A stretch of 64,000 nt of DNA from Panagrolaimus kolymaensis (taxonomy: Eukaryota > Nematoda > Chromadorea > Rhabditida > Panagrolaimidae). Where the stretch lies: the NCBI GenBank assembly GCA_028622995.1, contig JAJQJQ010000066.1, positions 434,001 to 498,000 on the forward strand. Reading direction: 5' to 3'. Shown here one piece after another: positions 37,201 through 49,354 of this stretch. The stretch's first letter is position 1. Each line of letters begins with the position of its first letter. Below the pieces are notes generated by a model, which worked only from the letters and a program-made list of their open reading frames with translations, searched no databases and was not told where the DNA came from. A program made the position numbers and the translations under genes.

Positions 37201-38625
37201 ATTAAATGTAAGCTGCTTTCATTAGCATCTTCAATAATTTATAATAACTTATTTTAGTGGATAGAAAAATAAAATATCGAGCAGCAGCTTTAATTAAAAT
37301 TCAATCCTCCGTTCGTGGATTTTTAACAAGGAAAAGACAACAACCAAGATTATCGGCGTTTAAAAGGGCAAAAGCTTTACAAAATCGATTCAGCGAATTG
37401 GGCCCACTTGGTTCAAAACTTTCAGATAAAAGTAAACAATTATGGTTGGCTAAAATTCAAAGCTTTTCACAAGCTATCAAGCAACTAATCGCAAACATAC
37501 AAGTAAAGATTTCAACTACCTTTAGTTTTTGTTAATTTTATAATTTCTATAGGATTCAAAAGCTTTCAATCCATCTCAAGCAACACAAATTTGTGCCCGT
37601 CTTGATGTGGAATTGGATTCAATGATGAAAGAAATTAGAGTTCAAGCAGCGACGGATGAAAAAGAAAAAATGAAAAAGATGGAAGCAAAAATGAGAGCAG
37701 AAAAAGAAAGACAAATTACAGAATTGCGTGAAAAAGAGGCACAAGAAAAACGATTGAAAGAATTGAGAGATTTGGAAGCAAAGCGACAATTTGAAGAAGA
37801 AAGACAAAAGCAAAAAGCAAAGGAATCTGAAATAGTAAATGCCGTAGAAATTGAAGCCCAAACTCGAAGATTAAAGCAACTCGAGCAAGAAAGGTTGGAT
37901 GCAGAATTAGCGAGAAGAATTGCAGCCGAAGAGGGTCAAAGCTTTGATAATGGCAGTCGTTTAAATGGAGCAATGAATAATAATAATAATAAAAATGTTA
38001 CTATTGTTAATGGAACTAAAGTTGATTTAAGTACATGGACTTATGCACAATTGAGAGATACTATCAATACATCAAATAGTAAGCTTTTAATTATAATGAT
38101 AAAGTTTTCTTTAAATGTTAAATTCCAGATATTGAATTGCTTTTTGCTTGTCGACAAGAATTGAGTTCCCGATTAAGAAATTATCATCAATGGAAAAGTC
38201 ATAATGAACCCACGAGCAATACTAATCCATTCGCTAGGGCTCCCGATTCAATCATGGATAATGCCATGTTACTTCATCCAGAAATGTCATCAACAAAAGC
38301 TCCACCACCAATTCAAAGATTCTTTCGAATTCCTTTCACTCCACCTTCGAATGATCCATCATCATCATCTTCAGCAGCCGCGGGGTTATGGTATGCACAT
38401 TTTGATGGACAATTTGTTGCAAGACAAATGGAATTAAAACCTAATAAGCCTCCAATTTTATTATTGGCTGGAAGAGATGATCCAAAAATGTGTGAATTGA
38501 CTTTGGAACAAACTCAATTAACGAGAAAAAAGGGTGCAGAAATATTAGCTAGTGAATTCGAAGCTTTATGGCAAAAATATGGTGGACAACCATTTTTTTC
38601 TAATTTACAAAATACCAGAATGTAA
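34236..38625 (+). CDS. Myo6: Class VI unconventional myosin, right copy, complete
   Basis: Twelve exons: 34236-34461, 34580-34653, 34699-34828, 34876-35040, 35096-35358, 35412-35973, 36019-36311, 36406-36948, 37000-37207, 37258-37502, 37553-38078 and 38129-38625. The product is 1243 residues, close to vertebrate myosin VI at about 1250-1290. Motor motifs, converter insert, IQ motif and charged helix match the left copy. The cargo-binding domain here runs to its natural end, including the conserved Leu-Thr-Arg-Lys-x-Gly-Ala-Glu-Ile stretch and Gly-Gly-x-x-Phe. It ends in TAA and is followed by AATAAA near 38666. Splitting at only 11 short introns and the absence of broken splice sites indicate a functional gene. 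This copy spans the right edge of the repeat at 38497, so its last 128 bases are unique. Confidence 0.94.
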
Positions 38626-38753
38626 TAAATTTTCGGTATTTCAAATGGAAGTTGTAAAATACTAAAATAAATATTTATAAAGCCTTATGTTTGGAAATTT
38701 TCATTTTGAAATGTGGAAACAGTGTGGGAGAAACAATAGTAAATATGTATTTA

Positions 38754-39117
38754 TTATAGAAGCAAACAACTATAAAGAATAACCAATAAATATCCAGGAC
38801 TTGAAGCTCTTGGTAATTGGAAACCAAAAATATCATCTAATTGTGAAACTAAAATATGCGTTGCCGCGGCTGTAGTAAATCCGCCAACTAAAGGATCACT
38901 AAAATAAACGCAAAGAAAATCAAGTCTCTAAGCAGCAATGAAAATTTCAAAAATTCCAACAGTAAATGCTAAAGTTGAAGTTATTATTATTGGATTTATA
39001 GAATAACTTGAATAATCTTCAATTTCAAAGATAGTGGTGGCATTGTCGCCATAATATTTGGTAATAATCTTTTCATTTGCAACCTTTGAAAAGACAACGA
39101 CAATATTTTTTTGCAAG
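38754..39117 (-). pseudogene. SLC26-type anion transporter relic
   Basis: Read on the minus strand from an acceptor-like TTTTTAG at 39118, the frame resembles the membrane core of SLC26/SulP sulfate and anion exchangers. It has a glycosylation-type loop (GDNATT), a hydrophobic helix (STLAFTVGIFEIFI), then RLDFLCVYFSDPLVGGF with TTAAATHILVSQL and DIFG. The signature is interrupted by an in-frame TAG at 38928-38930, exactly between the helix and RLDFL, where relatives have a hydrophobic residue. No other SLC26 exons are visible nearby. The frame ends at tandem stops (38754-38756), and homology is lost by about 38800. It is a gene fragment with a nonsense codon, or less likely an exon of a distant gene with an error. 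Confidence 0.7.
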
Positions 39118-39118
39118 C

Positions 39119-42100
39119 TAAAAAGGAAATTAAAAAAAGATATTTTTTGGTAAATTATTTTATTCTTATAGAATGAATGCTAAGATCAATTCCGAGTTTC
39201 TGATTCTTGTTATTTCTTTCACCATCTTGTTTTTTTATAATTATTTTGTTGATGATTGTTTTGTAGAGGACGATATCCAAGGCAATGGAACAGCGTTTTC
39301 AAATTTAATTTTGTCTTCTTTTTTTGAATTTTAGTGAATTTTGTATCTTTTTTGAATCTTTTATTTTGATATAATTTTAACCTAAAATTGTAGCGGTGCA
39401 CTTTTTTTTCCAATTATTTTTAAACTCAAACACATAAAAATTTTTATATCCTTCTTTCAAATCATCATTTTCTGACATTTGACACGCAGTAAAAGCATGA
39501 AAAAAAAATTAAAGCAATAATCATTGAGTTTATTTTTCTTTTCAAAAAATAGCAAAAAATTTACTCTACGCCATCGTTGATTTTTTTTTAGCATTGATCA
39601 ATTTTGCTTTAAAAAATGAAATAACAAATATCTTTTTGAAGAACTTCATTTTGAATTGACGACAACTGTTTTAGTAGGTTTTGCATCATTAGAGAATCAA
39701 TCTTTTTTGTTCTTGTTTGAGTGGTCGAACTTCTCTTTCCCTGACTGATTACCTGCTTTTTTTAGCTGGACGAAAAAATAAGAGAAAGAAAAATGATATT
39801 GGATCAAAGAAAGAAGAACAATTTGGAAGTTGAAAAAAAATTGCAAAAGTTTTCTAAATTTAAGCTTGAGTCTTTTTTTGCTATTTTTTAAGTCTTTGAT
39901 TTAATTTATTGTCGTGTTTTTGGGATTTTTTGTTATAAATTTCATTTCAAATTGATTTGATGGGTCGATAAATGGCGGATTAACTATAGATGTTTTTAAA
40001 AAATAAACTGCTGATTATTCTTTGCTCAAAAAACATTTAATCATTTTGTTAAAACTTTTCCCTAAATTTTTAAAGCCGGCCTTGATTTAGCTATGCAGAT
40101 TTATATTCTCGTGCTGAATCTCTTTTTGTGTTTTGGAATATTCTTTGACAACAAAAATAATAACCAAAAGAAAAGCTGATTTCATGCATTTAATCCTTAC
40201 TTTTTAGTCAATTTTTTGTCTTTACTTTACTCTACCTATTTTGTATCCATCAACTTCCAGTACATGTGGTTACAAAAATATAAACGTAAATACATACTTT
40301 TACTCTTAATTGTTGTATTTTTAGCTCACATTAGAAATACCTCACGATCAACTTTTTTTTCTTTCCATTCTAAACCTGCTTTTGAATAAAGTTGCATTAA
40401 ATTAATTAGCCTTTAACTGCCATCATTTTCAACACGTCGCTCCAAAGATGCACTCGTTCTGTATGAATTTTTACTAAATTTATAATTATTTCATTTTTTC
40501 TTCGTCTTTGAAAAAAAACCTTCCAAAGTCATTCATCTTTTTTTAGTTTTTTTACTCATCGTGTGTCGTTTGCAACAAATAGACGAATATAAGAAAGTTT
40601 TCTTTGCGAAAGGAAAGAAATTTGTAATTTCATTTATTATCAGTCTATAATCACTTTTGTCGAAGTTACGTTCCTCAAACTTCGCTGTCAACGTTTTTTT
40701 TTTTTTTTCAAACACTTCTTTTTATGGATTGAAAAAAAGAAAAGAGAAAAAAATATCATCTGAAAATATGTACCCATATTTATACCTCCTGGAGCGTGTT
40801 TATTTTGACCGCTACAACTTCTCTGTATTTTTCTTTGACTTACTTTTTTTTTAAAAATATTTTTAAATTTTCCCTAAAATTTTCGAACGACCAAGAAGTA
40901 TTCATTCTACCTCTTTTTTTTCGTGGCAATCATTTGGGAATTAAACTAAGTTGCTTGATAACATTTAATTTTAATTAATTTGATATCGTTTTTTTAAATA
41001 TACGTCAGTCATGAAAATTTTTTGATTTTGCAACAAAAAATGGAACTTCCTAAATCTGATACTATCATCCGATCATGTCGCTTCCAAAAGCATATGCTTG
41101 ACTTAAAAAATTAATTCATTCGACTAAAGCCTCAAGGGTTTAATATATTTTAATTTTTTAACTTAAAAATGCAACAAAAAAACCCATATTTATTTGCAAA
41201 AAAAAACAAGCAACGTTAAAGTGAAAAAAAAGAAGCTTTAAATCATTTTGCCGCTTTCATCTTTTTGATAAATGCTTTTTTTTGTTTCTTGCTTTCATGT
41301 GCCAAAACTGGAAAAATATGGTTTATTTATTTTTTATATAATAAAAGTGTATTTTTATTTTATTTATTTATAAGCGCCTTTTTTGGAAAAACACATATTT
41401 TTAGTTTTTTGTTTGCATAACTTTTTATTTTTTATGAAAACTTTGGAGAGTTTTTAATTCACAAAAAGTTTTAAGCTAATGTGTGCCAATATTTGTTTTG
41501 CCATTTTCTTGCAATTCTTTCAACAATGTGTCGAAGTTCTTTTTGCAACATAAAAGCCTTGGAAACACAATACTTTGCAAAAAATAAAATATCCTACCTT
41601 TTCTTCCTCCATTTTTTTGTTTGTTACGCTTGACCGCTATTTTTTTTAGATATTTAAAACTCAAAAACGGAAGTGTGTAAACTTTAAAAAAATTTATTTA
41701 TAAATCATAACACAATTTTAACCAAGAGCCGTGGACATTTTCCTTACTTTTTATAGTCAATCGGCTTCTACTTTTAATTACAAACAAATTTATTTGACGC
41801 CATAAATTTTTCTTTCAACAAAACAATAAACTTTTTTTTGAAATGAAACAATCTTCTTTTTCTTTATTTTTTTGTTAGCAGCTTAAAACTTCTTTTTTTC
41901 GTGGTTCATTGTTGCCCCTTTTTTATGTACGTTATTGCATCGCTTTGTTTTGTTTTGTTTTGTTACCCTCTCTTTCTCCCGTGTTTCTGTGTTTATACGT
42001 ATGTATGATGAAAAAAAGAAATGAGGACCAACCAATTTGACATCTTCTGCTTCAATGAATTCAACGAATTCTAACAGCTTCCCTATTGTTTTCCAAACTA

Positions 42101-44569
42101 TTTTTGGGGAGCCTTGTTTGGTATATTAAAAATTCTTTTTTCTCATATTTAAAGTCTAAACCTGTAGTAAATAGTTTTTCTTCTTTTTGAGACTCGCGGC
42201 GATTCACATGGTAATAATCTGGAATTTTTTCATCGAGAAGTCTTTTTTTGTTACAATGATAAAAGAAAAGTTTCAAAAAGGTTATTTTTTGATTTCATTA
42301 TTTTGCGTTAGATTTTATATGAAAGGTTCGGGAAAACTTAGCTTCTTTTTTTTCAATTCAACTTACTTTTTGTGTGTATGTTGCTGCATGCATCTTCTTT
42401 CTTTTCTGCTATTACTGAATCAAACCTATAACGATTTCCGTTTTTCTTACTTCTGATGCTTCGTTTTTTTAAATGGTTGTTTTTATTTTAAATTGGAGAT
42501 TCAACTCTGCTATTTTCACTTTGTTTTTGCTATTCTTTGTAATTTGAAAAAAGGAAACTTCAAAAAGATAATAACTAACTTTTTGATGATGTATTCGATA
42601 TTTTTTTATTATCATTCCCTTTCCATTTTTACAAAAAGTCAAAAACCTTGAATCAATTTTTTAACTCTCTCTTTTTTTTTACCAGCTTCGAAAAGATTCT
42701 TTGTGGTTTTTCTTTTTCTTTGAAGCAAACAAATTTGTTGAAAGCATTTTTTTAATTGATTCAAAGGGTTCCGTTGCAGTTGTTTGACCAATTTCTCTTC
42801 TATTTTTTTTCTATCCTTTAAAATTCTTGAGGAAAAAATGCTCGAAAAATACATTTTTTAGAAGACATTTTTTGGAGAAATTTAGTTAGCGCGTTTCCTA
42901 ATACCCTCTATTTCCTTCTACTTTTCTTTTTCTTTCAAAATAGGCTTTTCCTTCTTTTTATGTATGGGAGAAGGGCATCAGTTTTTTTCTTCTCAAAAGT
43001 AAAGTTTAAAAAAAAAGATAAACCCGACAATGAAGTAAGTAACCGACGACGATGGCGATGAAAAAATAAAATAGGAATGGCCTATTAAGAATTGCTTTAA
43101 GAAAAAAACTTGAAAGAATAAATATGGCTACTTTTTTTACTTACAAAATTCAAAGAAAAGATACACGGATGAAAAATAGTTTTAATCTACTTTTATTTGT
43201 TGCTCGAAATTGAAATTTATTTAGGAATACAAATTCCAACGATTCCTTTGGGTTTACAACATCTTTTTTTTGGAAGCAAAACAAAAGTAATTTTTTTTTC
43301 TTGGCTTTGTTTTGAGTCGTAATTTGTTTCAATTTTTCCTTGAATTCCAATAAAAGTTTGGTTTCTTTCTGAAAAAAAGAAGCTATTTCCTTATTAGTTT
43401 TTGCTTGCAAGTGATTTCAGTAGTCGCTGATATCATAGGAGTGTCATAGTGTATTTATGCATACCCGATATCCCACCATTTTCCATTTTGTTAATTTTAT
43501 CTTTCCATCCTTTTTTTACAGATATTTGCCTTTCTTTTAATATAATTATCAACTATCAAAATATAAAAGCCATCTGAAACACAATCTTTTTTTATTTCTT
43601 TTTTTGTCCCTTATGTTTGTGGTATAATTTTTATTATGTCATTTATTTACACATAATAAAGTTTTTAAATTTAATAAAACTTGATTTTCAAAATTAAAAA
43701 AATAACGCTCAACTTTTTTTGGATATTCAAAACAAGCAGGTGTAAAATAAATATTATAAAATATTAAAAACTGTATTAAATTTATTAATTTTGGGTAACA
43801 ACTTTGAGCTTATAAAAATTGGTTTTATTTTTTTAAATTATAGGTTTGAGCGTAGGATGATGTTAAATTTAAGAGAATTGCTTTTTTAAACGTAGCTAAA
43901 TATAAATGGGTGTTAACTGCCAGACAATTTTTTATGTATGTTTTTTCTCTTATAAACAAGTTTTGCTCTAGCCTTAATATTATTTATTTTTTTCTTTCAA
44001 GATGCATCAGCTTCATTTTTTTCTTGACCTCACGCTTGAATGCATTCTTTCATTTAATTATTTGAAACACCTGTTTTGGCAAATATTCAATATGGACTCG
44101 TGTGTTTCAATTGCTGCAATGTTTTCAAAATGTTTTTTAACTTCTAAAAAATTTAAAACTCATGGCAATTTAATTTTTGCAAAACATTTTTTAAATTCAA
44201 GGCTTCCTTGATAATTTTAATCGTTTTTTTTCTCTTGCATTTCCACCATTTTACTTTTTCATTATGTGTATTTCTTTCGCGTTATACATTCATCGTGGCT
44301 AATTTTTTTTTACCAATATAATATTCAACTTTTTATTTATTTTTCATTCAACTCTAAGAGTGCTTTCGTGAACCCCATTAAAAAAAGAAAACAATATTTT
44401 TTCTTATTCTTTTAAAAGAGTGTTTTTTGACCGAAAGATTTCAATAATGTTTTTTAGCTTTATTATTTTCCCGCCATATATTATTCTTTATTAAAAATAT
44501 TATCCATTTATTAAATTATCTTTGAACCTTTCTTTTTCTTCGAATGTTGTCGATGAATTTAGTTTATCA
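39119..44569. other. 5.4-kb gene-free stretch
   Basis: AT-rich with many T runs and a (TTTTG) microsatellite at about 41944-41963. Short frames are Phe/Lys/Leu-rich and resemble no family. A 69-codon frame at 44002-44211 was considered and left out for lack of any motif or splice context. Confidence 0.5.
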
Positions 44570-45608
44570 ATGGCTCATATTGCCGCAATCATCAAATTAT
44601 CTTCTTTTATTTTAACTTTAATTATTATTTTGAATAATTATATAATATTTTCTTCATCTTCATTTATATCAGCGACACAACGAAGAGATTATTCACAATA
44701 TTTTCCTCTTCATGGCTCAGTATTTCTTCCACATGATAGACATTTTGATTTTTTAAAGGCTAAAAAATCTTTTGGTTCATATAAAAATGATATTCCAACA
44801 AAATTTTTGGCTACATTGGAATCGGTGATGCCTATTTTGGATATCGCTATAAATGATGCCCATCGTAAATATTTATTACCATGGATTCCAAATACAAAAA
44901 ATTGGTTAGATATTCGTGAAGTTGCAGTCTTTGAATGCGATGACCAAAAGCGTGCTGCATGGGCGGCATTGGAAGCATTGCAATGGACTAATGGAAGTGG
45001 AGTAAGTAAATGTTTAAAAAAATTTGCATATTGATTTTTATTTTTTAAAAAGTTTTTTGAATCTTCATTACCAAATTTTTAGCTCCATGTAACATTTGGT
45101 CCAGCTTGTGATTATGTATTAGCTTCCATTTCTCGTATTTTAAGTTTCTATCGAGTTCCAATGTTCACGAATGCGGGGTTTAGCGAATATTTTGAAAATA
45201 AAGAAGATGCATTATTGACAAGAGTTGGACCTCTTCAAGTAAACTTAATTATTTTATAATTCCTTGAGTCTTAGCACAAATATTTTAGAATCATATAACC
45301 ATGATGGTTTCACAATTAGCAAATAGATTTAATTGGAAAAAGCCTCAATTAATGTATGAAAAATCTTTTTGGGAATCGGAATTACATGAAGCTGGCTTTT
45401 GTAAACTTTTAATGAATGTATGCTCTTTTTTTTGTACCAGAACCAGATATAATAAATAAATGCGTTTAGGGTATGTATGTATGGAGTATTGAAAAGAAAT
45501 GGGATTTACAAGTTTCACCTCGAATACTTCCATCATATTGGGATTATAAAAATCCAAGAAAATTTTTTCGCGAATTTTTAATTGATAATGTTGGTGTTAA
45601 TTATGGAG
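44570..45608 (+). CDS. Receptor guanylyl cyclase ligand-binding domain module A (partial)
   Basis: Exons 44570-45001, 45083-45238, 45289-45417 and 45470-45608. The first three junctions are phase 0, and the last exon ends at a phase-1 donor G|GTTGGT. They encode about 285 residues. The N-terminus is a hydrophobic signal segment (about residues 9-25). The rest matches lobe 1 of the periplasmic-binding-protein-like ectodomain of natriuretic-peptide-receptor-type cyclases: FGPACDYVLASISR, then YRVPMFTNAGF, and TRVGP before the next helix, with RFNWKK. No transmembrane, kinase-homology or cyclase exons follow before the second module 13 kb away. The gene is therefore a fragment, or its remaining exons lie far downstream. 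Receptor cyclases of this family make cGMP in sensory neurons. Confidence 0.72.
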
Positions 45609-48600
45609 GTTGGTTTAGAGATTTTTCTTGTTTTTTATTTATTTAACACTTTAATAAAATTATTGGCATCCAACTTAAATTCGGGGAGGTAACTTTGAGA
45701 AATAAAAAACAAATATTTGTTTAAACTTTTAAACCTTATTTTTTTAAAATAATCGTGCACTTTTAATTCATTTTAAATTTAATTGTTAATACATGAACCA
45801 ACTATGAAAAATGTTATATTTATAACTAATTGCTTTGAAAATCTATATATTTATTATGAATGACTTCACAAACTATGGGAACAATAATTTTCAACGTTCA
45901 TGGTTATCATCAATGCTGCATCTTATCGATTTCAATTCTTCTACCAAATATTTATTCAACATTTCAAAATACACAGTTTTTTTGAATTGTGACGTAATTT
46001 TTCGACCAAAGAAAAAAAGTTTAAAAAAAGAATACAATTAAAAATTTTTGTCTGCTCTTGATTTTTTAAAGAATGAATGGAAACATTGAATTTTCTTATA
46101 TAAATCAAAAATAAAAATAAAGCACGAAGGATGATTCTTCTTGTCAAGGAAAAAAAAGTCCAAAAAGTAAACAATGAAAAAAATATATAAAAAAAACTAT
46201 TTTTATTTTTATAAGTTGACGACGACAACGAAAACGACGAAGATGAAACAATCATACAAACATACATAAAGCTTCTTCTTCTTCCTTCGTTTTTTTCTTT
46301 TTCTTCTCTCCTGCTCGATTTTAATCTCACCTTTTTATTTCTTTGCACTTAAATCAATATTTGATACAAAAAAAATATATTGAAAAAAGTTTTTAAACAT
46401 GTTTTCTAAAATCAAAGTCGAAAACAATTTTTTTTGCTTTGTTTTTGTAAATTTTTTATTTTTCTTTGCAAACACGAAAAATTTTGCACGAACTTTTCTT
46501 TTTTACTGTATCTGCAACAAAAAAATTCTGTCACCTTTTTTTTTATTGGGATAGAGCGAATTGATAAGAGTGGAGTTATTAGAATGCTTATTTTTGAGGC
46601 TTTTATGATGTTAATATTTGAATCTCGTAAAATTTATTTACACTTTTTTGATGGAAATAAGTAATAATAAAGGAGAACGCATTTGAGATGCTTAACTTAA
46701 TTTTTTTAACAATGGTAGCGAATTGTTTATTTAAAAAATCTTTACAGTTTAGGTGTTTGGAAGAAAAGATTAAATTTTTCGACGTTTGTAAACAAATTTA
46801 TTGCTATTGCTACCGGTCAGCTTTTTTATTCCACATAACTTGAAAAAAAAAACCAATTAGCTTTTTTTGATTTTCTATTTTATCTTTCGCTGGCTGACAG
46901 TTGATATCACAATTCGACTATCACACATATTTTTTTTTATTTGGTTGATTCGAAAGTCATTAAGCCGCAAAACATTTGTTACTTTTTTTCTTGCAATAAT
47001 TCAACAACATTTTTTTTTGCAAAACTTTTTCAATTATACATGTTTCTTCCCTCAGACATGATTTCATTCTTTCTTCACATTCCTAGACTAGACTCTCCAA
47101 GATAAAAGCTTCTCAATTTATTAATTTGTATTTATTATCGAATCAATTTAAAAAAGCTTCCAATGTCCCTTTTTAAAAAAGAAGGGATGATGAGGATTTT
47201 TCATGTATTATTTTTTTATTTCCTTTTATTTCTAAACTAAAAAAATTATGTATTCATTTTTATTTTTCTGTGTTTAACACAAAATTCTTATTCCTTTTTA
47301 AAACGGCGCCTAATTAGCTTTCTTTTTCTTATTTCTTATTTCTTTCTTTTTTTGTTATTTGAGTCTTTTTTTTCTTGGCTCATTTCTTTATTGAAGAAGA
47401 AAAAAAATGCAGCACTCTTGCTTTCTTCATTTTTTTATTTTTTTATTTTTTACCCTTCAGGGACGCCACTTTCCTCACCGCCGCCATTGCAACCGGTGGC
47501 GGCAGCGGTGTTGGTGATGGTGAAAAACAAGGGCAAAGTAAAATAAAAAAATGAAAGTAAAGTGTCTTTTGGTTGAATAGTTTGTTGTTGCCTTCTTGCT
47601 TTTCATTTTTTTTTCGTTGCTTAATCAAGCATACATACCTGTGTTCTTTGTTTCTCTTTTCACTCTTGCTCGACTTTTTTTTTTAGCTAATACTTTCCAT
47701 TGACCTTCATTTTATTATATTTTTTTGACACATCTTTTTCTTTTTAACTTACCTTTTGCTTTTATTTAAAAAAAACTTTTGCTTACTTTTTTTTCTTTTC
47801 GAGTTCAGGAAGTTAAAAAAATTTTTTTCTTGTGGTTTCAATGATCATAGTTAACCATAACCATAGGTGGCATTTTTTAGTTTGAGTGAAAATTATACAC
47901 ATTAATTTGTTTATAAATAAAAGTAAAAAAATTATATGAATTAGATATCATCGAAATGTAACCCTTTTTTTGTTTTGTTTCTTAAGGTGGTGGCGATGAT
48001 TTCTTACTTCTGACTCAACACCTTTTTTACATTGTATTTTTCAATCAATAAAATTGTAGCTTTTTGCAAAAAGTTTTTCCAAAGAAATCAAAAATATTAT
48101 TATTTATTAAATTTTACAAGATTTTGTTCTATTTTAAATTTTTTTTGTTTTTCTGAAACGGATTACGGAATTATGGCTTCAGTTTTTCTTATTTAATAAA
48201 CTATATTTTTCTAACTTTTATCAAATTTTTATTAAAGATTAAAAAGAAGCTTTTTTTATTTTTGTTCATTTTTATTTATCAAAGAAATTTTTTTTGGAAA
48301 AATTTAAAGAAATAATCGGTTGATAAACATTAACAAAGAAAATTTAAAAATGCAAACTTAAACAATTTTATGAATTTCGACTTTTATTCCATCATCTTTG
48401 GAATGTTTAAAATATATTTTTAAATCGCATTGTTTCACTTTTTTTTTCTTGCAACCAAAATCAATCAATTTTTTTGCAAGCAGCGTTGATCTTGCTGGCC
48501 ATTTTTTTGTCGCCTCGTGGTCTGCGGCTGCCTGCTTTTAGTCATTCAGTCACTGTTTTCTTTCTTTCCTTTATATATGATATTTATTTTCTGCTAGCGT

Positions 48601-49327
48601 CGGTCTGCATCCTTTTTATTTTCTGCAAACAATGACAAATTTTATTTCGCGCCTTTTCCTCTATTTTTTATCGTTCGTTTTTTCAGCATTATTTTTGTTT
48701 GTTGCTTTTGCTTTAAAAATAGTTTAATATTTATTTATTTTTCACACTTTTTACAAACGAAAGCAACGCAGCTAATTTTGAGGCTCGCTGAATTAATTCA
48801 AGCTTCTATTTTCTTTCCTTTTTAAAAACGCTTTTAATACAATTTTAATAATAATTTGAAAATAAAAAAAATTAATCAATTCATTTATTTTCGACGGATG
48901 TCGTGAGAATATTTAAACCTTTTTTCATTCGTCAAGCTTTGAGCCTTTTGAAAAATCTCTTCTCCTTTTTTTTATTCTTTAAAGCATTTTTTTAATATTC
49001 GAAAGTCGTCGCCTTTGCATCTTTGTGTTTTAATCTTGACTCGCTTTTTTGATTCAAGCTTTTAAAGAAAAAGCAACATTGTCTTTAATTTCAAAAGAAA
49101 GCATGAAGGGAAAGTTTTATATATGCTTGAATAATTCTTCCTTACCATATATTTTTTTTACGCCATATTTTTTTCAAAATGCTTTGGTTTTCCAAAATTA
49201 ATTAAACGTAGTTTGAAAAAAGCAACTTTCGCGATGGACGTAATTTAGCTTTCAGCCTAATTAACTATCAACAATTTTTGCATTCTTGCTAAATATTAAA
49301 ATTCTTAAAAAAGTTCAAACTATTTTT

Positions 49328-49354
49328 CATTCATTCATTCATTCATTCATTCAT
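49328..49354. repeat. ATTC microsatellite
   Basis: About six to seven uninterrupted copies of the tetranucleotide CATT. Confidence 0.9.

Larger units (their letters stand above)
25830..38497 (+). repeat. 12,668-bp direct repeat, right copy
   Basis: Second copy of 13162-25829, directly abutting it in the same orientation with no spacer. It ends inside the last exon of myosin VI, after which the normal myosin coding end follows (38498-38625). See the left copy for how the limits were set. Confidence 0.97.
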
